From the NCBI RefSeq assembly GCF_000767465.1, contig NZ_CP009291.1, forward strand, positions 744,001 to 808,000: a stretch of DNA of 64,000 nt, in the 5' to 3' direction. Position 1 is the stretch's first letter, and each line of letters starts with the position of its first letter. Under the pieces are notes generated by a model. That model did no database searches, was not told the DNA's origin, and worked only from the letters and a program-made list of their open reading frames with translations. The position numbers and the translations under genes are program-made. The stretch comes from Novosphingobium pentaromativorans US6-1. Its GTDB lineage: Bacteria; Pseudomonadota; Alphaproteobacteria; Sphingomonadales; Sphingomonadaceae. Shown here piece by piece: positions 35,531 to 45,524 of this stretch.

Positions 35531-38500
35531 ATGAGCCTGGCTTCATCGGCCTTTGCCGCCCTTGCTCTCATCCTCGTCCTGTTTGCCGTGGCCGCCCTGG
35601 TCGAGGCGCGCGGCGCCCTGTTCTCACGCCGTCCCGCCTTGCGCCACCACGCCTATACGCTGGCACTGGGCGTCTATTGTTCGAGCTGGACTTTCTATGG
35701 CGCGGTCGGCAGCGCGGTTCGCAGCGGGTGGGCCTATGTGCCGATCTACCTCGGCCCAGCGCTCCTGCTGCTGCTTGCCCCCGGCTTCCTCTCGCGCCTT
35801 TCGGCGGCGGTCAGGGAAGAACGCGCTGCGACAGTGTCGGACTTCATCGCTGCGCGCTTCGGTCACGATGCAGGCGTCGCGCGGATGGTCACGCTCATCG
35901 CCTTGCTGGGAAGCATTCCCTATCTGGCACTGCAACTGCGATCCATCGGTAGTGCCCTTTCCATCGTTTCCGGACGCGACATCATGGTGCCAACGATGAT
36001 CGTGGCCTCGGGCCTGCTCACCTTGTTCGCACTACTCTTCGGCACCCGCCGGTTCGAGCTTGCAGGCCGCAGCGAGGGCCTGCTCTACGCGATCGGGCTG
36101 GATTCGATCATCAAGATCGTCGCCCTGTTTGCGGTGGCCGCGCTTGCACTGGTGCTGCTCTCCGGCGCCGAAGCGGCATCGTTCACCCATGCAGTCGAGA
36201 CGCTGGGAGAGCGCTTTGCCCCCACCCACCTCACCTTCGAGATCGCGCTGATCGCGCTGGTTTCCACTTTCGCGATCATCGCCCTGCCGCGCCAGTTCTA
36301 CATGGGGCTGGTGGAGGCGCGCGATGAGCGCGATCTCGTGCGGGCACGCTTCGGTCTCGCGGCATACCTATTGGGCATGGCCGTCCTGATCGTGCCGATT
36401 GCGCTGGCAGGGATTGCACTGCTCCCGCAGGATATCGACGCCGACCTCTACGTTTTGCAATTGCCCGCTTCGGCGGGATCGGAACTGATTCTCGCCGCGG
36501 CGCTGCTGGGCGGGATCGGCGCTGCCAGTTCGATGGCGATCGTCGATACGACTGCTCTGGCAACGATGGTCTCGAACGACCTGTTCGCAGGCGCCGTGAT
36601 CGGTTCGGGCAAGGATCGTCCGGCCGGGGCCATCGGCGCGCGAATGCTGGGGATGCGCCGCATCTCCGTTGCAGGGATCATGCTTCTCGCAATGGCATTC
36701 GCGCTGCTGATTTCGCGCGGCCAGTCGCTGGCGTCGATGGGCCTGACGGCCTTTGCCGCAATGGCGCTGTTCTCGCCGCATCTGATCCTCGGTACGCTGG
36801 GCAAGGGGCGCGATCCTGTCGCCGCCCGGGCAAGCCTCGGGATCGGCCTGGTGCTGTGGGCCTACACCCTGGCCCTGCCCCCGATCATGCCGCAGCCCTG
36901 GCTCGACGCCCTTTCCGGGACCGTCATCGACCCGCATCGGCTTTTCGGAATTGGCCGGGCGAGTGCTTTCGTCCACGGGGTAGTCTGGAGCCTTGGCGTC
37001 GACGTCGCCGTCTATGCCCTGATCGCCGCGCGCAAGATCCCGGCACCAGGTCTGCCCCGCATTTTCGCCACGCCGGGCCGTGTCTCCAACGTCGGCGAAC
37101 TGGCGCGGTTCGTGGCCAGTTTCGTGGGCGAAGAGCGGGCGGAGCGGGAGTTTTCCGGCTCCGATCCGCAAGATCAGGTGACGCCAAGGAATGCCCGCAA
37201 GGCCCAGGACCTGATTGCCCGCGTGGTCGGCGCGTCTTCGGCGCGGGCACTGGTTGCATCGGCGCTGGCCAGCGGACGCATGGATCTGTCCGACGTCACC
37301 CGCCTGCTCGATGAAGGCGGGCAATCCTTGCGTTTCTCGCGCCAATTGCTGGCTGCCACTTTCGAGAACGTCGACGCCGGTATCAGCGTGGTCGACGGCG
37401 AACTCAACCTGATTGCGTGGAATTCGGGTTACGAGGAGATCTTCGACTATCCTGCGGGCATGGTCCGCGTCGGCGCACCTATCGAGGAACTGATCCGGCA
37501 CAATGCCATGCGCGGCCATTTCGGCGAGGGCGATATCGACACCTTGGTCGAACGCCGGCTAGAGCCGCTTCGACAAGGCCGGGCGCACAGCTTCGAGCGG
37601 CGGGGCAGCGATGGCAGGGTCATCAAGACGGTGGGCGGCCCGATGCCGGGCGGGGGATACGTCATGTCCTTCACCGACGTCACCGAGGAAGCTCGCATCC
37701 GCGACGAACTGGAGCAGACCCTCGAACAGCTCGAAGAGCGGGTCGAAGCGCGCACGCGCGAATTGAGCGAGGCGAATCGCCTGCTTGCCCGGGCCACCCG
37801 AGACAAGACGCGGTTTCTCGCCGCCGCCAGTCACGACCTGCTGCAACCGCTCCATGCTGCCCGCCTGTTTACAGCCGCGCTTGGCAGGTCGGTGCCCGAC
37901 AAGGAAAAGCCGCTCGTCGGTCGAGTCGATGGCGCGATCGTCGCTGCCGAAGAACTGCTGCGCGCGCTGCTCGACATCTCCCGCCTCGATGCCGGTGGGG
38001 TCACGCCCGAGACCGAGCCGGTCGCCCTTGGCCCGTTCCTCGATGATCTGGTTGCGAGTTTTCAGCCTTCGGCCGAAGCCAAGGGCCTCACGCTCAGGAC
38101 GGGGCCCCTATTCGGGCATGTCGAGACCGATCCGGGCCTGCTGCGCTCGGTGATGCAGAACTTCCTGTCCAACGCCCTGCGCTACACCCAGCGCGGCGGC
38201 GTGCTCGTCGGGGTGCGCAGGCGGGGCGACATGCTGCGCATCGATGTGATTGACAGCGGCGTGGGCTTCGAGCCGGAGCAGTCGGACGTGATATTCCGTG
38301 AGTTCACCCGCCTGGGCACGACGGATGTCGAAGGGTTGGGATTGGGGCTCGCGCTCGTCGAACGCATCGTCAGGGTCCTGGGGGGGCGCATCGAAGTGGA
38401 TGCCCGGCCCGGGCATGGCAGCCGCTTCAGCCTTCTGCTTACAGCACGCGAGGCTGGCGATCCCCCGCTCCAGGAACCGAAGGATACCGCCCCTGCAACC

Positions 38501-38911
38501 GCGCCCGGTCATGGACTGACGGTTCTTGTCGTCGACAACGACAGCCGCATTGTCGAGGCATCCGTGGAACTGGTCGAGAGCCTTGGGCACCGCGCAATCG
38601 GAGTGCGGGACATCGCCGGGGCATTGGCCCATGTCGACGAGGTCGACGCGGTTCTGGCCGACTATCGGCTGGACAACGGCGAGGACGGCCTGAGCCTGAT
38701 CATGCAACTGCGCTCCTTGCGCAAGGGCCTGCCTGCCGCGATCTTCACGGCTGAAGCGGGCAGTTCGATCCGGGCCAAGGCAGAAGCATCCGGCGTGCCG
38801 GTCCATGCAAAGCCAGTCGCGCCCGAAGTGATCGAGGCCTTCCTCGCCCGTGCGGCGATCATGTCGGTGGGATCAGTGTTGCAGATGCAATCCGAGCGAG
38901 CGCGCCACTAA
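35531..38911 (+). CDS. Transporter-like hybrid sensor histidine kinase (CrbS/CbrA/MxtR type)
   Basis: 1126 aa. Residues ~1-500 form a 12-13 helix sodium:solute-symporter-like module. Then come a PAS domain (~605-720), a coiled coil, a HisKA domain with His768 in SHDLLQPLHAARL, an ATPase domain (GVGFEPE, GLGLGLALV), and a C-terminal receiver with Asp1044. CrbS-type kinases control acetyl-CoA synthetase genes in Vibrio and Pseudomonas together with a LuxR-type regulator; here both regulator and acs are next door. Its last 39 bases overlap the convergent regulator gene. Confidence 0.9.
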   Translation: MSLASSAFAALALILVLFAVAALVEARGALFSRRPALRHHAYTLALGVYCSSWTFYGAVGSAVRSGWAYVPIYLGPALLLLLAPGFLSRLSAAVREERAATVSDFIAARFGHDAGVARMVTLIALLGSIPYLALQLRSIGSALSIVSGRDIMVPTMIVASGLLTLFALLFGTRRFELAGRSEGLLYAIGLDSIIKIVALFAVAALALVLLSGAEAASFTHAVETLGERFAPTHLTFEIALIALVSTFAIIALPRQFYMGLVEARDERDLVRARFGLAAYLLGMAVLIVPIALAGIALLPQDIDADLYVLQLPASAGSELILAAALLGGIGAASSMAIVDTTALATMVSNDLFAGAVIGSGKDRPAGAIGARMLGMRRISVAGIMLLAMAFALLISRGQSLASMGLTAFAAMALFSPHLILGTLGKGRDPVAARASLGIGLVLWAYTLALPPIMPQPWLDALSGTVIDPHRLFGIGRASAFVHGVVWSLGVDVAVYALIAARKIPAPGLPRIFATPGRVSNVGELARFVASFVGEERAEREFSGSDPQDQVTPRNARKAQDLIARVVGASSARALVASALASGRMDLSDVTRLLDEGGQSLRFSRQLLAATFENVDAGISVVDGELNLIAWNSGYEEIFDYPAGMVRVGAPIEELIRHNAMRGHFGEGDIDTLVERRLEPLRQGRAHSFERRGSDGRVIKTVGGPMPGGGYVMSFTDVTEEARIRDELEQTLEQLEERVEARTRELSEANRLLARATRDKTRFLAAASHDLLQPLHAARLFTAALGRSVPDKEKPLVGRVDGAIVAAEELLRALLDISRLDAGGVTPETEPVALGPFLDDLVASFQPSAEAKGLTLRTGPLFGHVETDPGLLRSVMQNFLSNALRYTQRGGVLVGVRRRGDMLRIDVIDSGVGFEPEQSDVIFREFTRLGTTDVEGLGLGLALVERIVRVLGGRIEVDARPGHGSRFSLLLTAREAGDPPLQEPKDTAPATAPGHGLTVLVVDNDSRIVEASVELVESLGHRAIGVRDIAGALAHVDEVDAVLADYRLDNGEDGLSLIMQLRSLRKGLPAAIFTAEAGSSIRAKAEASGVPVHAKPVAPEVIEAFLARAAIMSVGSVLQMQSERARH

Positions 38912-39508
38912 GGCGGCCTGCGTGCGATTGCGAACGTCGAGCTTCTTCATGATCGCGGTCATGTGCGCCTTTACGGTCGCTTCGGTGATGCCGAGGCCAT
39001 AGGCGATCTGCTTGTTGAGCTGCCCATCGAGAACCGCCAGCAGCACCTTGAGCTGCATGGGGGTGAGGCCCGCCACTTCATTGCGGATAGGTTCGAGTTC
39101 GGCGTCGCCCCGCGGCGTGCTGCTGCCTGCGGGCGCATGACCTCCCAGCGCCTTGGCAACGGCCTCTTCGATTTTCACGAGATCGCTGTCCTTGCGCAGG
39201 AAGCCGATGGCCCCGAAGGCGCGGGCTTCTTCGGCCGCGGATTCCCCTTCGGCGCTCGACACGACGAGGATCGGGACCTCGGGCTTTTCGGCGTGGATCA
39301 GGGCAATGCCCGAGAAGCCAACCGCTCCGGGCATCTTGAGATCGAGCAGCACCAGCGCAAGGTCATCGAGTTCGCAGGCCAGGCGCGATGCTGCCGGCAG
39401 CGTTCCTGCCTCGACGATCCGGGCATCGGGAGCCACCTGCCCCACCGCCAGGGTCAACGCCTGGCGGAAGAGCGGGTGGTCGTCGGCAATGAGAACGCTG
39501 CGGCCCAC
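38873..39508 (-). CDS. NarL/LuxR-type response regulator (CrbR-like)
   Basis: 211 aa: receiver domain (DDHPLFRQAL acidic pocket; phosphoacceptor Asp in LVLLDLKMPG) and a C-terminal LuxR helix-turn-helix (LTPMQLKVLLAVLDGQLNKQIA, TEATVKAHM). Probable partner of the kinase at 35531 and activator of acs, 21 bases downstream on the same strand order as acs-regulator. GTG start; GAGG lies almost against it, so initiation may be weak or coupled to acs. Confidence 0.88.
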   Translation of the reverse strand: MGRSVLIADDHPLFRQALTLAVGQVAPDARIVEAGTLPAASRLACELDDLALVLLDLKMPGAVGFSGIALIHAEKPEVPILVVSSAEGESAAEEARAFGAIGFLRKDSDLVKIEEAVAKALGGHAPAGSSTPRGDAELEPIRNEVAGLTPMQLKVLLAVLDGQLNKQIAYGLGITEATVKAHMTAIMKKLDVRNRTQAALVARSLGLHLQH

Positions 39509-39529
39509 CCCTCGATGCTTCCGGATGCG

Positions 39530-41479
<1,950 letters not shown>

Positions 41480-41543
41480 GTCTTTCTTTCTCCTCTCCGT
41501 GGAGTTTGTCCGGCAAACCCGGCATTCCACGAACCTGTAGCAC

Positions 41544-41597
41544 ATAGACCCCTGCGCGGGGACATTAGACCTTGGTCGTAACCGTTAGACCATGGTC
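41544..41597. promoter_or_regulatory. Three helically phased TAGACC repeats: candidate operator of the divergent acs/porin promoters
   Basis: TAGACC occurs at 41545, 41566 and 41586 in the same orientation, 21 and 20 bp apart, about two helical turns. The last two are part of 13-mers TTAGACCTTGGTC and TTAGACCATGGTC, whose GACCATGGTC core is a perfect palindrome. The array lies 66-118 bp before the acs ATG and ~94-146 bp before the porin ATG. A LuxR-type regulator binding site is the natural guess. Confidence 0.7.
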
Positions 41598-41690
41598 AGG
41601 ATGGTTCAAGCACCCTCCCTGCCCGATCCTGCGAAGGTTCCGGAACATCTCCTGAAAAGTGGAGAGGCCGGGCTCGGGAAGGAGAGGATC

Positions 41691-43151
41691 ATGAACCACG
41701 CCAAAAGTGGGACTTCCAAATCGCGATTGCTAGTTAGCATATTGCTTGCAGGCAGTTTTCTGGTGGCGCCTGGCGCGGCCCATGCCGCATCTACTGCCGC
41801 AATACCTGCCGCAATACCTGCCGCAACCGGCCGCGAGGCGTTGCTCGAAGACCGGCTTGAACGGCTGGAGGCGGAAATGGCGCAATTGCGCGCCGACCTC
41901 GCGCAGGCCCATGCGCAGCAGGCCGAGAGCCAGGCGACAGCGCAGCAGGCGATTGCCGCAGCCACTGCCAGAAGCGAGGAAGCCGCCGCCAAGGTTGCAG
42001 CCCTTGAGAGCAAGCCACAGGCCGATGGTTTCAAGTCGGGCGACACGACGATCAAGCTGGGCGGCTACATCAAGATGATCGCCTCGACGAGCCGCTTCAG
42101 CGAAGGCGAAGTGGCCACGAATTCGCTGGGCCGCGACTTCTACCTGCCCCAGGCGATTCCCACCGGAAGCGGGCCCTCGCAGAGGGTCGAGGACTTCACT
42201 GCCAAGCAGTCGCGCTTCTGGCTGAACCTTGCAACCGACGTGGGCGGCCACAGCGTGAAGGGCCTTGTCGAAGTCGATTTCCAGACCGCGCCGGGCACCC
42301 AAGGGTCGCAGCGCACAACCAATGGCTACAACCTTGCCCTTCGCCGGGCCTGGATGCAGGTCGGCAGGATCACCATCGGTCAGGACTGGTCGACGTTCCA
42401 GTACACGGGCGCCTTGCCCGAAAGCACCGACTTCGTCGGCACGACCGAAGGTACGGTCTTCGTGCGCCAGCCGCTCGTGCGCTACAGTGCACCGGTCGGC
42501 AAGGGTCTGACCCTGCATGCCTCCATCGAGGAGCCGGAATCGGGCACGGCGACGCTGGGCTCTCCTGCCCTTACGGAGAACGGCGACGACAGGATCCCCG
42601 ATTTCGCAGCCCGTCTCGCATGGACCGGCAAGCGCGGGGAAGCCTCGTTTGCAGGCCTCGTGCGGCAGGTCCGCGTCGCCAGCGCGGGGACTGCGGCAGA
42701 TGCGATGGGTTGGGGCATCAGCGCCGGCGGCAAGCTCTGGCTCGGTCAGAGCAAATCTAGCGACCTGCGCGCGCTGGTGACCTATGGGCACAACGCCAGC
42801 CGCTACATCGGCCTGAATTTCGCTCCCGACGCCGTGTACGATCCGGCGACGAACGACCTTGCGAACGTCAACGTCCTGGCCGCCATGGTTGCCGCGCGCA
42901 TCGCGATTGCCCCCAAGGTCCGCATCAACCTGATCGGCAGCTATCAGGACGTAGATTATGCAGACAGCCTCCCGCTCGCCAGCATCGCCAGCTTCAACAA
43001 GCGGGCGTGGAGCGGCGCAGCCAACCTCTTCTATTCGCCGATCAAGAACATCGACCTTGGTCTCGAGTACCGCCACGGCGAGCGCAAGCTGGTCAACGGC
43101 AATGACGGCGCCCTCGACCGCGTCGAATTCGCAGCGAAGTACAGCTTCTGA
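41691..43151 (+). CDS. DcaP-type trimeric outer-membrane porin
   Basis: 486 aa. The ATG at 41691 follows AAGGAGAGG; upstream in-frame starts lack a ribosome-binding site. Signal peptide (1-~33, ending AHA), a short AAIP repeat, an N-terminal coiled coil (~45-100; LEDRLERLEAEMAQLRADL) of the kind that trimerises DcaP porins, then a ~16-strand beta-barrel starting IKLGGYIKM and ending in Phe (FAAKYSF). Probably admits small carboxylates. Divergent from acs over a shared 211-bp regulatory gap. Confidence 0.88.
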   Translation: MNHAKSGTSKSRLLVSILLAGSFLVAPGAAHAASTAAIPAAIPAATGREALLEDRLERLEAEMAQLRADLAQAHAQQAESQATAQQAIAAATARSEEAAAKVAALESKPQADGFKSGDTTIKLGGYIKMIASTSRFSEGEVATNSLGRDFYLPQAIPTGSGPSQRVEDFTAKQSRFWLNLATDVGGHSVKGLVEVDFQTAPGTQGSQRTTNGYNLALRRAWMQVGRITIGQDWSTFQYTGALPESTDFVGTTEGTVFVRQPLVRYSAPVGKGLTLHASIEEPESGTATLGSPALTENGDDRIPDFAARLAWTGKRGEASFAGLVRQVRVASAGTAADAMGWGISAGGKLWLGQSKSSDLRALVTYGHNASRYIGLNFAPDAVYDPATNDLANVNVLAAMVAARIAIAPKVRINLIGSYQDVDYADSLPLASIASFNKRAWSGAANLFYSPIKNIDLGLEYRHGERKLVNGNDGALDRVEFAAKYSF

Positions 43152-43206
43152 GGATATACCTTGCCCGCCGGACAAAAGCGGTCGGGCCCATTTGGGAGAG
43201 TGAGCA

Positions 43207-44871
43207 ATGGCTACGACTTATGACGCCTTGCCGAAGCATCACAAGGCGACGGGCCGCGAAAAGCTCGTCATCACGGCATCGTCGCTCGGCACCGTGTTCG
43301 AGTGGTACGACTTCTATCTCTACGGGCTGCTTGCCAGCTTCATTTCCAAGGTCTTTTTTTCAGGCGTCAACGAAACGACCGGGTTCATCCTGGCGTTGGG
43401 CGCCTTTGCCGCCGGTTTCGCAGTGCGTCCGTTCGGTGCGCTGGTGTTCGGCCGGGTCGGCGACCTAGTCGGGCGAAAGTACACGTTCCTCGTAACGATG
43501 GGCCTTATGGGCCTTTCCACATTCGCGGTCGGCCTGCTGCCGGGTTACGATACCATCGGCATCGCCTCTCCCATCATCCTCGTCACTTTGCGCATCATCC
43601 AGGGCCTGGCGCTGGGCGGTGAGTACGGCGGCGCGGCGACTTACGTGGCCGAGCACGCACCCGACAACAAGCGCGGCCTCTACACCAGTTTCATCCAGAT
43701 CACGGCGACTTTCGGACTGTTCGCCGCCCTTCTCATCGTGCTGGGCGTGCGCACCGGCATGGGCGAGGAAAGCTTCACGGGTTGGGGCTGGCGCGTGCCG
43801 TTCCTGCTTTCGGCGATCCTCCTCGTCGTCTCGATGTATATTCGCCTGCAGCTCAGCGAGAGCCCCGTCTACCAGAAGATGAAGGATGAAGGCACCACAT
43901 CCAAGGCCCCGATCACGGAAGCCTTCGGCCAGTGGGGCAATCTCAAGTTCGTGCTCATCGCCCTGTTCGGCGCCGTCGCCGGTCAGGCAGTCGTCTGGTA
44001 CACCGGGCAATTCTACGCGATGTTCTACCTTGAAAAGATCCTCAAGGTGGACGGCGCCACAACCAACTACCTGATCGCCATCGCCCTTGCGCTGGGCACG
44101 CCGTTCTTCGTCTTCTTCGGCTGGCTCTCCGACCGGATCGGCCGCAAGTACATCATCCTGGGCGGCTGTGCGCTGGCTGCGGTGACCTACTTCCCGGCCT
44201 TTCACGCGCTTTCGGATGCCGCCAACCCCGCCCTTGCCGCTGCAAGCCGCAATGCTCCGGTGGTCGTCACCGCCAACGACGCGGAATGTTCTTTCCAGTT
44301 CGACCCGGTCGGCAAGAACAAGTTCGACTCCTCGAGCTGCGACATCGCCAAGGCCTTCCTTGCCAAGAGCGGCATCAACTACACCAACAAGGCCGCCCCT
44401 GCGGGCACGGTGGCTTCGGTCGCGATCGGCAATACCGTGATGCTGGCCCCCAACCCGGCCGATGTGCAGGGTGAAGACCGCGCCGCCGCGATCGCCGCTT
44501 ATCAGGACCGGCTAAAGGCCGGTCTTGCCGACGCGGGCTACCCTGCGGCAGCGGATCCGGAGCAGATGGACAAGGTCACGGTCGTCGCGATCCTGTTCTA
44601 CCTCGTCCTGCTGGTGACCATGGTCTATGGCCCGATCGCCGCCATGCTGGTGGAACTGTTCCCGAGCCGGATCCGATACACCTCGATGTCGCTGCCCTAT
44701 CACCTGGGCAACGGCTGGTTCGGCGGCTTCCTGCCGACCACGGCCTTCGCGATGGTCGCCGCGACCGGCGATATCTACTACGGCCTGTGGTATCCTGTGG
44801 TGGTCGCCGTTGCGACTCTGCTGATCGGACTGTTCTTCCTGCCGGAGACGTTCCGCCGGAATATCGACTGA
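43207..44871 (+). CDS. MHS-family MFS transporter, likely carboxylate/proton symporter
   Basis: 554 aa, 12 membrane helices. Family signatures: GTVFEWYDFYLYG in helix 1, GRVGDLVGRKYTF in loop 2-3, GGEYGGAATYVAEHAP in helices 4-5. A ~110-residue periplasmic insert lies between helices 9 and 10 (about 335-450) with two cysteines 18 residues apart. The gene follows the porin by 56 bases and may share its transcript. The substrate is not readable from sequence; context suggests acetate, propionate or a related acid. Confidence 0.88.
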   Translation: MATTYDALPKHHKATGREKLVITASSLGTVFEWYDFYLYGLLASFISKVFFSGVNETTGFILALGAFAAGFAVRPFGALVFGRVGDLVGRKYTFLVTMGLMGLSTFAVGLLPGYDTIGIASPIILVTLRIIQGLALGGEYGGAATYVAEHAPDNKRGLYTSFIQITATFGLFAALLIVLGVRTGMGEESFTGWGWRVPFLLSAILLVVSMYIRLQLSESPVYQKMKDEGTTSKAPITEAFGQWGNLKFVLIALFGAVAGQAVVWYTGQFYAMFYLEKILKVDGATTNYLIAIALALGTPFFVFFGWLSDRIGRKYIILGGCALAAVTYFPAFHALSDAANPALAAASRNAPVVVTANDAECSFQFDPVGKNKFDSSSCDIAKAFLAKSGINYTNKAAPAGTVASVAIGNTVMLAPNPADVQGEDRAAAIAAYQDRLKAGLADAGYPAAADPEQMDKVTVVAILFYLVLLVTMVYGPIAAMLVELFPSRIRYTSMSLPYHLGNGWFGGFLPTTAFAMVAATGDIYYGLWYPVVVAVATLLIGLFFLPETFRRNID

Positions 44872-44982
44872 TCCGATGAAAGTAGCGCCCGCGCCTGACC
44901 GGGATTGCTCTCGATCAAGGTGCGGGCGTCGACGACGACATATGAGATTGCCGCCCCCCACCTCCAGACGGAGTCTGTCTCA

Positions 44983-45498
44983 ATGTCTCTCCACGATTGC
45001 GTAAAGCTTGAAACCCGTTCCGGTATCGAACTGGAAGTGCGCCCCGTAACCGAAGCCGATGAAGCCGATCTTGAAGCCTTCTTCGAACGCGTCACCGACG
45101 AGGACCGCCGTTTCCGCTTCATGTCGGGTGCCCGCCAGATCGGTCGCGGACAGCTTGAACCGCTGGTGCACCCGGATCACTTCCGGACCGAATCCTGGAT
45201 CGCCTGCAATCTGGCGAGCAGACAGATTGTCGCCTCGGGCCTCATGGCCTGTGACGGGCCCCTCGATACGGCAGAAATCGCAATTTCGGTCTGCGCCAGC
45301 CATCGCGGAAAGGGCATCGGCTGGGCCATGCTCGATTTCCTTGCCGATCAGGCCGCAGCAAGGGGCTGCCGCCGCGCCATTTCCATCGAGGACAGGGCCA
45401 ATCACGCCGCCATCGAACTCGAACGCGAAAAGGGCTTCGTCCCCGAGCCATTCGCCGGAGATCCCAGCCTGATAATCCTGTCCAAGACCTTCAGATAG
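44983..45498 (+). CDS. GNAT-family N-acetyltransferase
   Basis: 171 aa single GNAT domain: N-terminal VRPVTEADEADLEAFF, then the acetyl-CoA loop ASHRGKGIGWAML. The ATG at 44983 has GGAG 9 bases upstream. It lies 27 bases before a propionyl-CoA synthetase-like gene and close to acs. Small GNATs of this type acetylate the active-site lysine of acyl-CoA synthetases in other bacteria, so it may be a switch for the two ligases here. That role is inferred from position only. Confidence 0.85.
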   Translation: MSLHDCVKLETRSGIELEVRPVTEADEADLEAFFERVTDEDRRFRFMSGARQIGRGQLEPLVHPDHFRTESWIACNLASRQIVASGLMACDGPLDTAEIAISVCASHRGKGIGWAMLDFLADQAAARGCRRAISIEDRANHAAIELEREKGFVPEPFAGDPSLIILSKTFR

Positions 45499-45524
45499 CC
45501 TACGGAAAAACAAGTGAGAGGCCA

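Noticed and set aside
41811..41825. Short direct repeat giving AAIPAAIPAA in the porin
   Set aside because: Too short to be a functional repeat; it is a simple codon duplication in a low-complexity linker.
44889..44935. GC-rich inverted repeat after the MHS permease as a terminator
   Set aside because: The arms are imperfect, the loop is long and no T tract follows.
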